From: Vreelandella glaciei
GTDB taxonomy: Bacteria; Pseudomonadota; Gammaproteobacteria; Pseudomonadales; Halomonadaceae
DNA length: 64,000 nt
NCBI RefSeq assembly: GCF_013415125.1
Contig: NZ_JACCDE010000006.1
Coordinates: forward strand, 62,001-126,000
Reading direction: 5' to 3'
Position 1 is the stretch's first letter; every line of letters begins with the position of its first letter. The notes beneath the pieces were generated by a model. That model was not told the DNA's origin. It saw only the letters and a list, made by a program, of their open reading frames with translations, and did no database searches. Of this stretch, positions 8,842 to 22,900 are shown piece after piece. A program made the translations under genes and the position numbers.

Positions 8842-9474
8842 ATGTCCTCAGAGCTTGAAGCGATCAATAAAGAATTTGCAAACAACGGTAACAAAAACCC
8901 TCAAGGCTTGATTGAGTGGGCGCTGGCGCAAGGCGCACGGCCTATTTGCACCACCAACTTTCGCCCTTTTGAGGCGGTGATTCTGCACATGGTCAGCCAG
9001 GTACGCCCGGATATACCCATCGTATGGATGGACAGCGGTTACAACACCGAGGCGACCTATCAATTCGCCGACGAGGTGATAAAACAGCTCAACCTCAATA
9101 TCGTCAGCTTCGTGCCCCGTCGTACCCGCGCCCACCGCGAAGCGCTGGACGGCCCCATGCCGGGCATTGACGACCCGCGCCATGCAGCCTTTACTCAGGA
9201 AGTTAAACTCGAACCCTTCGAGCGTGCGTTGCGTGAAATGCAGCCCGACGTATGGTTCACCGCACTACGCGCTGAAGACACCCCCGAACGCGCCAAAATG
9301 CAGGCGGTTAGCCGCAACAGCAACGGCCTGTTAAAAGTGGCCCCGCTGCTACAGTGGAGCGCTAAAGATATGTATCAGTACCTACAGGCGCATAACCTAC
9401 CCAATAACTTCGACTACTTTGACCCCACCAAAGTGGAAGAGAAGCGCGAATGCGGACTGCATTTACAGCACTGA
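8842..9474 (+). CDS. cysH: Phosphoadenosine phosphosulfate (PAPS) reductase CysH
   Basis: A 210-residue PAPS reductase of assimilatory sulfate reduction, which turns activated sulfate into sulfite with thioredoxin as electron donor. It has TNFRPFEAVILHMV, IVWMDSGYN, the RAEDTPERA segment and the C-terminal catalytic ECGLH with cysteine at residue 204. The start has AGGTGG seven bases upstream. It is shorter than the E. coli enzyme (about 244 residues) but the core is complete. I saw no extra cysteine pairs as found in Fe-S APS reductases, which favours PAPS as substrate. It converges on cysB, and trxA follows, a sensible functional group. Confidence 0.92.
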   Translation: MSSELEAINKEFANNGNKNPQGLIEWALAQGARPICTTNFRPFEAVILHMVSQVRPDIPIVWMDSGYNTEATYQFADEVIKQLNLNIVSFVPRRTRAHREALDGPMPGIDDPRHAAFTQEVKLEPFERALREMQPDVWFTALRAEDTPERAKMQAVSRNSNGLLKVAPLLQWSAKDMYQYLQAHNLPNNFDYFDPTKVEEKRECGLHLQH

Positions 9475-9487
9475 TACTCGCCAATAA

Positions 9488-10834
<1,347 letters not shown>

Positions 10835-11158
10835 ATGGCTAATAATGTTGATGTCACCAACGCCAATTTTGAGCAAGAAGTCCTCAACGCTGAACAGCCT
10901 GTGCTAATGAAATTCTGGGCGCCCTGGTGTGGCCCATGCAAAGTCATGGCCCCGGTCGTTGATGAAGTAGCTGCAGAGCGCCAGGACAGCCTGAAAGTCG
11001 TTAGTGTCAATGTTGACGATGCACCTGAAATTGCTGCCGAGCAAGGCGTACGCGGTGTACCTACCGTGATGCTGTTTAAAGCTGGCACCAAAGTCGCCTC
11101 ACTGGTCGGCGCTCAATCAAAATCACAACTGACGCAGTTCATCGAACAAAACGCCTGA
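10835..11158 (+). CDS. trxA: Thioredoxin TrxA
   Basis: A 107-residue thioredoxin, a cytoplasmic protein disulfide reductase. The active site WCGPCK has cysteines at residues 32 and 35, and the cis-proline loop GVPTVMLF follows at about residue 76. There is no signal peptide. Length and motifs match classical TrxA. GGGAGAAG precedes the ATG. It lies next to cysB and close to cysH, whose product needs thioredoxin as a reductant. A clear terminator hairpin follows at 11184. Confidence 0.95.
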   Translation: MANNVDVTNANFEQEVLNAEQPVLMKFWAPWCGPCKVMAPVVDEVAAERQDSLKVVSVNVDDAPEIAAEQGVRGVPTVMLFKAGTKVASLVGAQSKSQLTQFIEQNA

Positions 11159-11183
11159 TGACAGCCGTTTAGTATGTGCAATA

Positions 11184-11204
11184 ACCGCCGACTCTGTCGG
11201 CGGT
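11184..11204 (+). terminator. Terminator hairpin after trxA
   Basis: ACCGCCGAC and GTCGGCGGT form a perfect 9-bp GC-rich stem with a TCT loop, followed by AGTATTTTC. The short T-run is modest, but position and stem strength fit an intrinsic terminator between the convergent trxA and the AI-2E permease gene. Confidence 0.75.
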
Positions 11205-11232
11205 AGTATTTTCACTACTCTTTACCTTAACT

Positions 11233-12330
11233 TCAGCGCTTCCACGGCGGCAAACTTGCATCACTCGCCCGGCCATCTTTAACGCGACGCTTTCCAGGCC
11301 CTAACAGTCGTGCGATCCAACGTGTTTGTGGATGACTATCGAGGGCAATCTTCAGCGTCATCGTCAGCACCACCGAAAGCAGCATCCCCGCCGCACCAAA
11401 TATCCACCCCCAAACCACCAGCGATAAAAACGCTACGAAAGTGGAAAGTCCCAGCGCCTGCCCCATTACCCGCGGCTCAATCAGGTTGCCGAGCACAAAG
11501 TTGATGACTAAATAAGCGGAGGCAAGTAGCAGCGCCTGAAAAGCACCGCCATCTTGAGCGACCAGCAGTAACAGCACGGGAGGTATCGCGGCCAACGCGG
11601 AGCCAATATTAGGAATGAAGTTGAGTGCGAAGGCCAATACGCCCCACAATAGCGGAAAATCCACGCCTACGATCATGCAAGAGAGCCATACCAGCGCCCC
11701 GGTAGCTAGGCTAATCATGGTTTTTACAGCTAGATAGCGCTTCAGCGTTAAGCTGAACTCACTAAAGCGTTTCAGGCTGGGTGCCGGATTCTCCAATGCA
11801 CGCGAGACTTTGTCGCGTACATTGAGCGTTTCAAACAGCATAAAGATGACCAGCAGCCCAACAATAATGCTTTGCATGAAGAGGTTGCCGAGCTGACCCA
11901 ATAACGCCGGCATCCAGGAGCCTTCATCCTCCCCTTCGAACAGCGAGTTGATCTGGTCGGGGTTGATGGCTAGTCCCCGTGACGAGAGCGCATTAAGCAA
12001 GTTCCAATACTGCTCATAAAGCCGCGACTCTATCTCCGGCAACGCTGTTACAAAGGTACTAAAGCTATTAACGACCAGCAGGCCAATCAGCGATATAAAC
12101 GCCAGCAACACCATTAAGGTCAGAAATGCCGACATCCGCATGCTTAAACCACAGCGATGCAGCCACTGCACTGGTGAGGTGCACACGACAGCGACAAATA
12201 TCGCCAGCAGCAGCGGTACTAATAAATCAGCGCCTGCTTTCATTCCAGCGATAATCACTACCAACGCAGCGAGCGCCAAGGTGGCATTGAGTGGAATACT
12301 GCGGTAATCCTCGTCCGACAAGTTCGACAT
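11233..12330 (-). CDS. AI-2E family inner membrane transporter
   Basis: A 365-residue polytopic membrane protein of the AI-2E (PerM/TqsA) family. Hydrophobic segments appear at about residues 15-50, 65-90, 155-175, 205-235, 240-265, 275-300 and 305-330. The family signature region GVLAFALNFIPNIGSALAAIPP is present, as is LGNLIEPRVMGQALGLS. Members include quorum-signal (AI-2) exporters and Na+/H+ antiporters in halophiles, so the substrate cannot be assigned. The gene is alone between trxA (convergent) and a SIMPL-domain gene (divergent). Confidence 0.88.
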   Translation of the reverse strand: MSNLSDEDYRSIPLNATLALAALVVIIAGMKAGADLLVPLLLAIFVAVVCTSPVQWLHRCGLSMRMSAFLTLMVLLAFISLIGLLVVNSFSTFVTALPEIESRLYEQYWNLLNALSSRGLAINPDQINSLFEGEDEGSWMPALLGQLGNLFMQSIIVGLLVIFMLFETLNVRDKVSRALENPAPSLKRFSEFSLTLKRYLAVKTMISLATGALVWLSCMIVGVDFPLLWGVLAFALNFIPNIGSALAAIPPVLLLLVAQDGGAFQALLLASAYLVINFVLGNLIEPRVMGQALGLSTFVAFLSLVVWGWIFGAAGMLLSVVLTMTLKIALDSHPQTRWIARLLGPGKRRVKDGRASDASLPPWKR

Positions 12331-12547
12331 AGTCCATCCCTAGCTTGTTATCCATATATAATGGCTGCATTCGGCATATTGCACAAACCATGCAATTAAT
12401 AAGTAACTGTTTTGCGTCCACTCTTCCGCACTGAACTTTCTCTCTCACTTTGCTTCAAAGCTGGGTCTGCCCTAACTTCCTGAAACGGCTTTTAAAAACA
12501 GGATTTAACTTGGCAGCATGACTGCCTGTTCTCCAAGGAAATCATTT

Positions 12548-14687
<2,140 letters not shown>

Positions 14688-14808
14688 CTATTGTAGGCAA
14701 AAGCGTGGCGGTGGGCCATGGGCGGTGTCAGATGCGTACGTAGAGTGTTGTGATTCGCACGGTTTCTCGGCAACCTATTAGCATCATTTCTAGCCGAGCA
14801 ACGCTGCT

Positions 14809-15399
14809 ATGCCTACCGCTTTTGATCAAACGCTCATCGCCATCAATGCCCTGCATGCCGAGGACCCGCGCTCCACGACGCTTGCCGATGGCACATCCAT
14901 GCCTCAGGAACTGGCCTATGCCCAGCGCATGAGCGACTGGCTAGACCGCGTGCATGACGCGCCCGATGACGTGCTGCGCTTAGCCGTACGCGCACAGCAC
15001 TTACAGCGCTGGTTAGTGCCGCGTGAGGAGTACCCCGAAGGGCGCGTAGGCTACTTAACCTGGCGGCGCGACCAGGGCAAGCGCGCAGGCGATACCACCG
15101 CCCAGCTAATGCGCGACGCAGGCTACAGTGACAAAGAAGCCGAGCGCGCCGCAGCGATTATTGGCAAGAAAGGCCTGGGCCGAGACCCCGATGTGCAAGC
15201 GCTGGAAGATTGCGCCTGCCTGGTATTTCTAGAGAACTACTTTGCCGACTTTTCGCGCAAGATCGAGCACGACCATATGGTGCGTATTGTGCAAATGACC
15301 TGGCGCAAAATGTCGCCCCGCGCCCACGATCTTGCCCTAACACTGCCCATGTCGGACGCCTCTGCTGCATTGGTAAAAGAGGCTCTGGGAGTGGATTAA
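14809..15399 (+). CDS. DUF4202 family protein
   Basis: A 196-residue soluble protein of the DUF4202 family; function unknown. Conserved stretches include FDQTLIAINALHAEDP, AQRMSDWLDRV, LRLAVRAQHLQRW, YLTWRRDQGKRAGD and EDCACLVFLE. The HAEDP/AQRM/AQHLQRW spacing suggests a helical, possibly metal-binding HD-like fold, but this is inference. No signal peptide or membrane segment. It is divergent from serS and 126 bases upstream of the ydiJ-like gene. In that gap a GC-rich stem region is followed by a run of seven T at about 15489, a weak terminator candidate. Confidence 0.8.
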   Translation: MPTAFDQTLIAINALHAEDPRSTTLADGTSMPQELAYAQRMSDWLDRVHDAPDDVLRLAVRAQHLQRWLVPREEYPEGRVGYLTWRRDQGKRAGDTTAQLMRDAGYSDKEAERAAAIIGKKGLGRDPDVQALEDCACLVFLENYFADFSRKIEHDHMVRIVQMTWRKMSPRAHDLALTLPMSDASAALVKEALGVD

Positions 15400-15525
15400 G
15401 GAGAGGAGTCAGGTGTGGGGCAAGCGACAGAGCAATGCGCTACCGTAAGATGCAGCCGGGCAGCCGCTGCGGTAAAGTAGCCGTCTTCTTTTTTTGCGCC
15501 CCCGGCACTGACGGCTTGCTCAACT

Positions 15526-18500
15526 ATGATTGCATCCTTGGATACCCGTACCGCCCCGTTCGAACGCTTGGGAAATTCGTATGTACGTTTTCTTCAAGCC
15601 CTTAAAACACGTGGCTTTGAAGGCGAAATTGCCCCCGACTATGCCAACCGCACGGTGCTGGCGACGGATAACTCGATTTACCAGCGCCTGCCCCAGGCGG
15701 CGGTCTACCCCAAGCATGCCGAAGACCTAGAGCGCCTCACCCGGTTGGCCGCCCAAACCACTCACCGCAGCATTGTATTAACACCCAGAGGCGGCGGCAC
15801 CGGCACCAACGGTCAGTCGCTCACCGACGGCATCGTGGTGGATGTCTCCCGGCATATGAATCAGATCCTAGAGATCGATGTGGAAGCACGGCGGGTGCGC
15901 GTTCAGGCGGGCGTGGTGAAGGATCAATTAAACGCGGCGCTCAAACCGCATGGACTGTTTTTCGCCCCGGAGCTTTCGACCTCCAACCGCGCCACCATCG
16001 GCGGCATGATCTCCACCGACGCCAGCGGCCAGGGCAGCTGCGAATACGGTAAAACCCGCGACCATGTGTTGGAACTCGATACTATTCTGATCGGTGGAAA
16101 GCACCTGCACAGCCGCGCTTTAACATCGGACGAAGAGCAGGCTGAGCGCCAGCAGGAAGGCATTCTGGGCCGCGTGCATACCACCGCCGCTGATATTATC
16201 GACCAGCAGCGCGACTTGATTGCAGCCAAGTTCCCGCCGCTCAACCGCTGCTTGACCGGCTACGACTTGGCCCACCTGCGCGATAGCCAGGGGCAGCTGA
16301 ACCTCAACAGCCTGCTGTGCGGCTCGGAAGGCTCGCTGGGCTTTTTGAACGAAGCGGTGTTGAACGTGCTGCCGATTCCCAAGCACTCCACCCTGGTCAA
16401 TTTGCGCTACACCAGCTTCATGGATGCGTTGCGGGATGCCAAAGCATTAATGACTGCCAGCGCGCGACCTACCTCGATTGAGACCATCGACGACACCGTG
16501 CTGCAATTGGCCATGGAGGACTTCGTCTGGGACAGCGTGGCGGAGTTCTTCCCGTCAACCGCTAACACGGCGATTCGCGGCATTAACCTGATCGAATTTA
16601 ATGACGACGATGAGAGCGCCCTCGCCGAGCGGGTGCGCGCCTTCACCGATCACCTAAGCCAAGACACCTCCGTCGAACGCCTGGGCTACACTCTGGCCGA
16701 AGGGCGCGGGCAGATCCAGAAAGTCTACGCCATGCGTAAGCGCTCGGTGGGTTTGCTCGGCAATGTGCAGGGCGAGAAGCGGCCGATTCCGTTTGTGGAA
16801 GACACCGCCGTGCCGCCGGAGCATCTGGCCAATTTTATCGCCGAGTTCCGCGCCGCGCTGGATGCCCGAGGGCTCTCTTACGGGATGTTTGGCCATGTAG
16901 ATGCTGGTGTACTGCACGTTCGCCCCGCCATCGATATGAAGGATCCCGAGCAGGAAAAGCTGATTCGCGCGGTATCCGATGAAGTGGCGGCGCTGACCCA
17001 GCATTATGGCGGCCTGCTGTGGGGCGAGCACGGAAAGGGCGTGCGCTCCGAATATTCACCTAAGTTCTTTGGCGAACTCTACCCCAGCCTACAGCGGGTA
17101 AAAGCGGCTTTTGACCCCTATAACCAGCTTAACCCTGGCAAGATCGCCTCGCCCGCCGAAAGCGCCGAGCTAATCGCCAAGGATAGCGACCCTGATCTGT
17201 TGACGGTGGATGGCGTGCCCATGCGCGGCCAGTTTGACCGCACCATCGATGAGCGTGCATGGCAGGCCTACGACGCTGCGGTGTACTGCAACGGTAACGG
17301 CGCCTGCTACAACTACGACCTTGATGACCCCATGTGCCCTTCCTGGAAGGCAACGCGGGATCGCCGCCACTCGCCCAAAGGCCGCGCCAGCCTGATCCGC
17401 GAATGGCTGCGCCTGCAGACCCAGGCGGGGATCGATGTCGTCGAGGAGTCGCGCAAGAAGAAAGCCGAAGGCGGCTGGGGCTTTATTAAAAGCTTTCCGC
17501 TGCGGGTGGCGAACACGCTAAGCCGCAAGCAGCACCACGACTACTCCCATGAAGTGTATGACGCCATGGCGGGGTGTCTGGCGTGTAAGTCTTGCGCGGG
17601 GCAGTGCCCGGTTAAGGTCAACGTCCCCCAGTTTCGTTCACAGTTTTTAGAGGTCTACCACGGCCGCTACCTGCGCCCGATTCGTGACTACGTGATTGGC
17701 GGCACCGAGTTTATGCTGCCCACCCTGGCCAAAGCCGCGCCGCTGTATAACGCCGTGATTGGCCAACGTTGGGTAGAGCAACTGATGCGCCGCACGCTGG
17801 GCATGAGCGATTCTCCGGCGCTTTCACGGGCCAGTGTAAAAAAGCAGTTGAAGGCCTGGGGCGTTGCCGAGGCAACGCCGCTCTCGCTGGCCCTGTTAAC
17901 CGAGCAGCAGCGCGCCAACAGCGTGATTATTGTGCAAGACGCCTTCACCACCCACTTTGAAGCCAAGCTGGTCATGGACGTGGTAGAGCTACTCTCGCGC
18001 CTCAATCTACGCGTGTTCGTGATGCCCTATTCGGCGAACGGCAAACCGCTCCAGGTGCAGGGCTTTCTGGGCGCCTTCGAGCGCACCGCCGCCAAGCAGG
18101 CCGAACGGCTACGCACCCTGGCCCGTTTTGATATCCCCCTGGTAGGCATCGACCCGGCGATGACCCTCACCTATCGCCAGGAGTACGTCAAAGCGCTAGG
18201 CAATGAGGCCGTCCCCGAGGTGCTGATGCTGCAAGAGTGGCTGGCAACCCGCATCAATACGCTGGCGCCCACCCCGCTTAAGCTAACCGACCCAGGCTTT
18301 AAGCTGCTCTCCCACTGCACCGAGAAAACCAACGCACCGGGTAGCCCTAAAGCGTGGCAGCAGGTGTTTGCGGCCTTTGGGTTAGAGCTTGAGCTGATGA
18401 CCACCGGCTGCTGCGGTATGTCCGGCACCTACGGCCATGAAACCCGCAATGCCGCTACGTCAGAAACCATCTACGCCCAGTCGTGGCAACCCCAGGTGGA

Positions 18501-18627
18501 AACCGAAGAAAACGCAGGCAAGCTACTGGCTACCGGATACTCCTGCCGCAGCCAGGTGAAGCGCTACTCGAATCAAGTGCTGCAACACCCTTTACAGGCA
18601 CTACTCGTTGCCTTAAAGCGCAGCTAA
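15526..18627 (+). CDS. ydiJ: YdiJ-type FAD-binding and 4Fe-4S oxidoreductase (D-2-hydroxyglutarate dehydrogenase-like)
   Basis: A 1033-residue fused flavoprotein. An FAD PCMH domain (about residues 45-290, with TPRGGGTGTNGQSL) is followed by the FAD-oxidase C domain (MFGHVDAGVLHVRP, about 455; NPGKIASPAES, about 535). A ferredoxin-like motif CLACKSCAGQCP lies near 683, and C-terminal CCG-type segments occur (HCTEKTNAPG, TTGCCGMSGTYG). This layout is YdiJ, whose characterised relatives oxidise D-2-hydroxyglutarate, coupled to 3-phosphoglycerate dehydrogenase (SerA). Electrons probably go to the quinone pool or a flavoprotein. It stands alone as a transcription unit. The exact substrate here is inferred from family. 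Confidence 0.88.
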   Translation: MIASLDTRTAPFERLGNSYVRFLQALKTRGFEGEIAPDYANRTVLATDNSIYQRLPQAAVYPKHAEDLERLTRLAAQTTHRSIVLTPRGGGTGTNGQSLTDGIVVDVSRHMNQILEIDVEARRVRVQAGVVKDQLNAALKPHGLFFAPELSTSNRATIGGMISTDASGQGSCEYGKTRDHVLELDTILIGGKHLHSRALTSDEEQAERQQEGILGRVHTTAADIIDQQRDLIAAKFPPLNRCLTGYDLAHLRDSQGQLNLNSLLCGSEGSLGFLNEAVLNVLPIPKHSTLVNLRYTSFMDALRDAKALMTASARPTSIETIDDTVLQLAMEDFVWDSVAEFFPSTANTAIRGINLIEFNDDDESALAERVRAFTDHLSQDTSVERLGYTLAEGRGQIQKVYAMRKRSVGLLGNVQGEKRPIPFVEDTAVPPEHLANFIAEFRAALDARGLSYGMFGHVDAGVLHVRPAIDMKDPEQEKLIRAVSDEVAALTQHYGGLLWGEHGKGVRSEYSPKFFGELYPSLQRVKAAFDPYNQLNPGKIASPAESAELIAKDSDPDLLTVDGVPMRGQFDRTIDERAWQAYDAAVYCNGNGACYNYDLDDPMCPSWKATRDRRHSPKGRASLIREWLRLQTQAGIDVVEESRKKKAEGGWGFIKSFPLRVANTLSRKQHHDYSHEVYDAMAGCLACKSCAGQCPVKVNVPQFRSQFLEVYHGRYLRPIRDYVIGGTEFMLPTLAKAAPLYNAVIGQRWVEQLMRRTLGMSDSPALSRASVKKQLKAWGVAEATPLSLALLTEQQRANSVIIVQDAFTTHFEAKLVMDVVELLSRLNLRVFVMPYSANGKPLQVQGFLGAFERTAAKQAERLRTLARFDIPLVGIDPAMTLTYRQEYVKALGNEAVPEVLMLQEWLATRINTLAPTPLKLTDPGFKLLSHCTEKTNAPGSPKAWQQVFAAFGLELELMTTGCCGMSGTYGHETRNAATSETIYAQSWQPQVETEENAGKLLATGYSCRSQVKRYSNQVLQHPLQALLVALKRS

Positions 18628-18713
18628 AATTTGTACAAATACTAAACCTTGTATAATGTTGAGGGAGCTAACGGCGTGCAGTGTGAAAGCTGTCACGCTG
18701 TTCATTGACTGCA

Positions 18714-18855
18714 GGGAGCCTCTAATTAACGTAATGAGCGCAGGCCAGACAAGGCAAAAATCAACGAAAAAGCGGAGTTTACGAATTGTAAATGAGCATT
18801 TTGAGGTGATTTTTAACGCCGTATGGGCAAGCGCAATAGTTAATCAGAGGTTTCC
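18714..18855. mobile_element. MITE-like hairpin element (142 bp)
   Basis: Terminal inverted repeats GGGAGCCTCTAATTAAC (18714-18730) and GTTAATCAGAGGTTTCC (18839-18855) match at 14 of 17 positions. The two halves remain complementary throughout: AAAAATCA near 18758 pairs with TGATTTTT near 18808, and the centre is GTTTAC-gaatt-GTAAAT. The whole element could therefore fold as one long imperfect hairpin. It has no credible coding capacity. It ends 18 bases before the TTG start of the efflux adaptor gene. I see no second copy in the window. Confidence 0.75.
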
Positions 18856-18873
18856 TATTTTTCAGGAGCTGCC

Positions 18874-19935
18874 TTGTTGTCTCTACTTCCCTCCCTGACT
18901 CGCCTAGGCGCAGGCGCTGTTTTAACCCTGAGCCTAGCATCCCTCGCTATCGCTCAGGAAAACCGTGTTGAGACGCAGGTGGTGGCGGACTCTCCAAGGA
19001 TTGAGATACTGCCGCTTACAGGTAGCGTCAGTGCCCCACGCACCTCACAGCTATCAAGCGCTGAAACGGGTCAGGTCAGTGAGCTAACGGTTGAGATGGG
19101 CGACACAGTCACTCAAGGCCAGCCGCTGCTCTCACTGGATACCCGCGATATTAGCCTGGAAAGCCAGCGTGCCCGCGCGGATCTGGCCCAGGCCGAAGCC
19201 GAACGCGACGAAGCGCAACGCCTAGTGAGCGAAGCCAACCAGCTTTCGGCGCAAAATTTTGCCGCCAGCCAGCGCCGTCAGCGTGAAGGCGCTTTGGCGG
19301 CGGCCCAGGCCATCCTTGAAGCGCGCCGAGCCGACTACGAGCTGGCCCAGTTGCAGTTGGAGCGTCATCAAATACGCGCCCCTTTTGACGGCATGGTCAC
19401 TCACCGGGAGAGCAATATCGGTGAGTGGGTCAACCCCGGTGACAACCTGCTTACCTTGGTCGATTTAGCGTCTCTACGCTTGGATTTCTCGGTGCCGCTC
19501 TCTGCCTACCAGCGCTTTGAGGGCTCTCAATTAGAGGTAAGCTTAGAAGGCAGCGATCAATGGCACCCGGCGCGTACCCTCGCGCGTATTCCCCTCGATG
19601 CCAGCTCAAGGCAGTTTCTGCTGCGAGCGGCACCTGAAACACCCCTTGAAATGCTGCCGGGTATGGCGGTGGAAGGCCGTTTGCAGCTTAACGGCGAAAG
19701 CGGACCCAGCGTGCCGCGGGATGCCCTCATTCGCCGCCCGGATGGCAGCGTCAGCGTTTGGCTAGCCCGCCAGAGTGATGATACTTGGCAGGCGTTCGAG
19801 CAGCGGGTTGAGATCGGCAGTAGCTACCAGGGAGAGGTCGCCGTCAATGAGGGCCTATCAGCGGGAGACCGCGTGATCGTCGTCGGTAATGAGCGGCTTG
19901 AAGAGGGGCAAGAAGTGTCCCTGAGCGACGACTAA
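18874..19935 (+). CDS. RND efflux periplasmic adaptor (membrane fusion protein)
   Basis: A 353-residue adaptor with an N-terminal signal (LTLSLASLAIAQE), a biotinyl-lipoyl-like half (LSSAETGQVSELTVEMGDTVTQGQPLL, about 60-90), a coiled-coil hairpin rich in Ala/Glu/Arg (about 92-160) and the second lipoyl half (IRAPFDGMVTHRESNIGEWV). A beta-barrel domain follows. It links the inner membrane RND pump encoded 17 bases downstream to an outer membrane channel that is not encoded here. It starts with TTG, supported by AGGAG seven bases upstream. A MITE-like element lies directly before its ribosome site and may have altered its promoter. Confidence 0.9.
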   Translation: MLSLLPSLTRLGAGAVLTLSLASLAIAQENRVETQVVADSPRIEILPLTGSVSAPRTSQLSSAETGQVSELTVEMGDTVTQGQPLLSLDTRDISLESQRARADLAQAEAERDEAQRLVSEANQLSAQNFAASQRRQREGALAAAQAILEARRADYELAQLQLERHQIRAPFDGMVTHRESNIGEWVNPGDNLLTLVDLASLRLDFSVPLSAYQRFEGSQLEVSLEGSDQWHPARTLARIPLDASSRQFLLRAAPETPLEMLPGMAVEGRLQLNGESGPSVPRDALIRRPDGSVSVWLARQSDDTWQAFEQRVEIGSSYQGEVAVNEGLSAGDRVIVVGNERLEEGQEVSLSDD

Positions 19936-19952
19936 AGGAGCGATACCCGCGT

Positions 19953-22900
19953 ATGTTTGCCGCCATTATTCGTCACGGCATCTTGGTTAGCGTTATTACG
20001 CTGATCCTGTTGATTCTGGGTATCGCCGCCATCTGGCGTATTCCGGTACAGATGATTCCCGACCTGGAAACCCGCGTGGTGGGCATCGAGACTCAGTGGC
20101 CTGGAGCGACGCCGCAGGATATCGAAAAGGATATCTTGATTGAGCAGGAGGAGTTCCTGCGTAATGTGCCCAACCTGCAGCGCATGGAGTCCACCGCCAG
20201 CAGCGGCAGCGCCGAAATCGAGCTGGAGTTCCCGTTTGGCGTCGATCTCACCGAAACCTTGATTCGGGTTAACAACGCGCTAAGTCAGGTGCCCTCCTAC
20301 CCCAACAACGTCGACCAGCCGCGCATCGTCGCCAACTCCTTCTCCGCCAACGCCTTTATGTACTTTAACGTTGGCCCCCGTGAGGGTAACCCCCGCCAGC
20401 TCGACATGCCTGCCATGCGCGACTACCTGGAAGATAATGTCCGCCCGCGCCTGGAGAGCGTTGCCGGCGTATCGGAAGTCACGGTTTCCGGTGGTGCAGA
20501 GCGGCAAATGCAGCTACTGATCGACCCCGAAGCGCTGGTCGCCCGTGAACTGAGTATCGCTGATATTCAGGCCGCCCTTCAGGCCCGCAACCAGGATGTC
20601 TCCGGCGGTAACCTCGAGAGCGGTAAACGCCGCTACCTGCTGCGTACCGTGGGCCGTTTTGAGGATGTGGAGAGCCTTGAAGCGCTGATCCTCATCCGCG
20701 ACGGTGACGCGGTTACCCGGTTGAGCGATGTGGCCGAAGTGCGCCAATCCTATGCCGAACTCACCTCTCGCGCTTACAGCTCGGATGGTCAGCCGGTACT
20801 GAGCGTGCAGGTGCGACGGGAACCGGGCGCCAATGTGATTGATATCAAGCGCGCCATGCTCGACGAAGTCGCGGCGCTTAATGAAGGTCTACTAGCCGAG
20901 CAGGGCATGCGCATGACGCTCTCCAGCGACGACGTGCGCTACGTGGAGTCATCGATTGCCAATGTTTGGGTCAACCTGGGCCTTGGTGCGCTGTTTGCCA
21001 CCTTGGTGATGTACGCCTTCCTGCGCTCTGCCCGCGCCACCATGGCCGGAGTTATCGGCATCCCTATCTGCACCATCGCCGCCTTTTTAGGCCTGCTGCT
21101 GGCAGGCCGCACGCTCAACGTTATTTCGCTGGCGGGTGTCGCTTTCGCCATTGGCATGACGATAGACAACACCATCGTCGTGTTAGAGAGCATTGAGACC
21201 CAGCGCCGCCGTGGCCTGGCGCGCTTTGAAGCGGCTCTCGAGGGCGTCAAGCAGGTATGGCCCGCGGTGCTGGCCTCAACGCTCACCACTATTTTAGTCT
21301 TTGTGCCGATCTTCTTTATTCAGCAGGAAGCCGGGCAGCTCTACTCCGATATTGCGGTGGCCATCTCGACCTCGATTATTGTCTCCATGGTGGTCGCCAT
21401 TACCGTTATTCCCACCTTGGGCGCGCATATCGATTTTCGCGGCAAGGAGAGCGCCTCAACCTCATCGCCGCGCTGGGTACGCGGCTGCCTATGGGTGGTT
21501 GATGGCATGATCCGCACGACTTTCAGGCGCTTTCTCGCTATCGTCCTGGGCATCGTGGGTGGTATCGGTATTTTTGTCTGGCTGACGCCCCCGGCGGAGT
21601 ACCTGCCCGAAGGCGAAGAGGCCAAGACTTTCGCCAGCATGAACGCCCCGGCGAGTTACAACCTGGCGACTATGGATGCGATTGCTCAAACACTGCAGCA
21701 GGAGCTGGAACCCCATGTGGGCGCTGAGCCTGAGCGTTTCGTACGCGGCGATACCGACATCCCGCCGATTCGCACCATGGGCATTCAAGCCGAAGCCCAA
21801 AGCCTGCGGATCATTGCTGAAACCATCGACCCCACCCATATTGAAGCCTTGATGGACGCCCTCACCCGGCGCTTTGAGAAATACCCGGACATGCGCTCCT
21901 TTGCCGCCCGCGGCTCGATTATCTCCAGCAATGACGGCGGTACGCGCAGCATCACGTTGGATATTGCCGGCAACGATCTAAACGAACTCTACACCACCGC
22001 CAATGCGATTTATCAGCGCGCCCAGACAGTGTTCGACAACCCGCGCATTCAGTCGCGCCCCTCCGCTCTGGATCTTGGCCAGCCGCTGATTGAGGTGTAC
22101 CCCAATTGGGAGCGCGCCGCAGAAGTCGGCCTTGATACCAACGCCCTGGGCACTACCGTCGCGGTGCTCACCAACGGCGCCTACCTGGATGACTTTTATC
22201 TCGACGACGAGAAAATTGACCTTTACGGCTATGGCCCCGAGGCCGGCGATATCGACCTGGATGCCCTTGCCACCCTGCCTATTTATACCCCTTCTGGGGT
22301 GAGCGTTCCGCTCAACACCCTTGCCGAAATTCGCGAAACCGTGGGAACGGCTACGCTGCGGCGGGTGGATGGTCGCCGCAGCGTCACGCTGGACGTTATT
22401 CCATCCCGCAGCGTGGCACTGGAAGCCGGTATCGAGCAAATGCAGGATGAGGTGATTGACCCACTGCGCGATGAGGGCGTCATACCCACCAACATTAATG
22501 TCAGCGTGACCGGCGCGGGCGATCAGTTGGACGCCACCCGCCGGGCACTTACCGGCAATGCGTTAATCGCGTTGGCGATTGTGTATCTGCTGCTGGTGGC
22601 GATTTTTGCCCACTGGGGTTACCCGCTGCTGATCCTCGCCACTATTCCGTTAGGCGCAGCAGGAGGGATCGTGGGGCTATGGCTGATGAATACGGTGGGC
22701 GCTCAACTGCCGAAAATTGGCTTGAATGCCATTAGTCAGCCGTTTGATATGATCACCATGCTGGGCTTTTTGATTCTGATGGGGACGGTGGTCAACAACC
22801 CGATACTGGTGGTTCATCAGGCGAGGGAGAATCTGCGCACGGCAAGCATGGGGGTGAGGGAAGCCGTTCAGCAGGCGGTAGAGAGTCGCTTACGGCCGAT

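Noticed and set aside
12510..12524. TGGCAGCATGACTGC upstream of the SIMPL gene as a sigma-54 promoter
   Set aside because: The GG-N10-GC spacing fits, but the -12 part is ACTGC rather than TTGC, and it would put the start almost on the ribosome site. Too weak.
16120..17528. Several long reverse-strand open frames inside ydiJ and the RND pump
   Set aside because: They are shadows of high-GC coding sequence, without start signals or family motifs.
18656..18898. Small protein gene upstream of the efflux adaptor
   Set aside because: The open frame lies across the MITE-like hairpin, has no ribosome site and no recognisable protein features.
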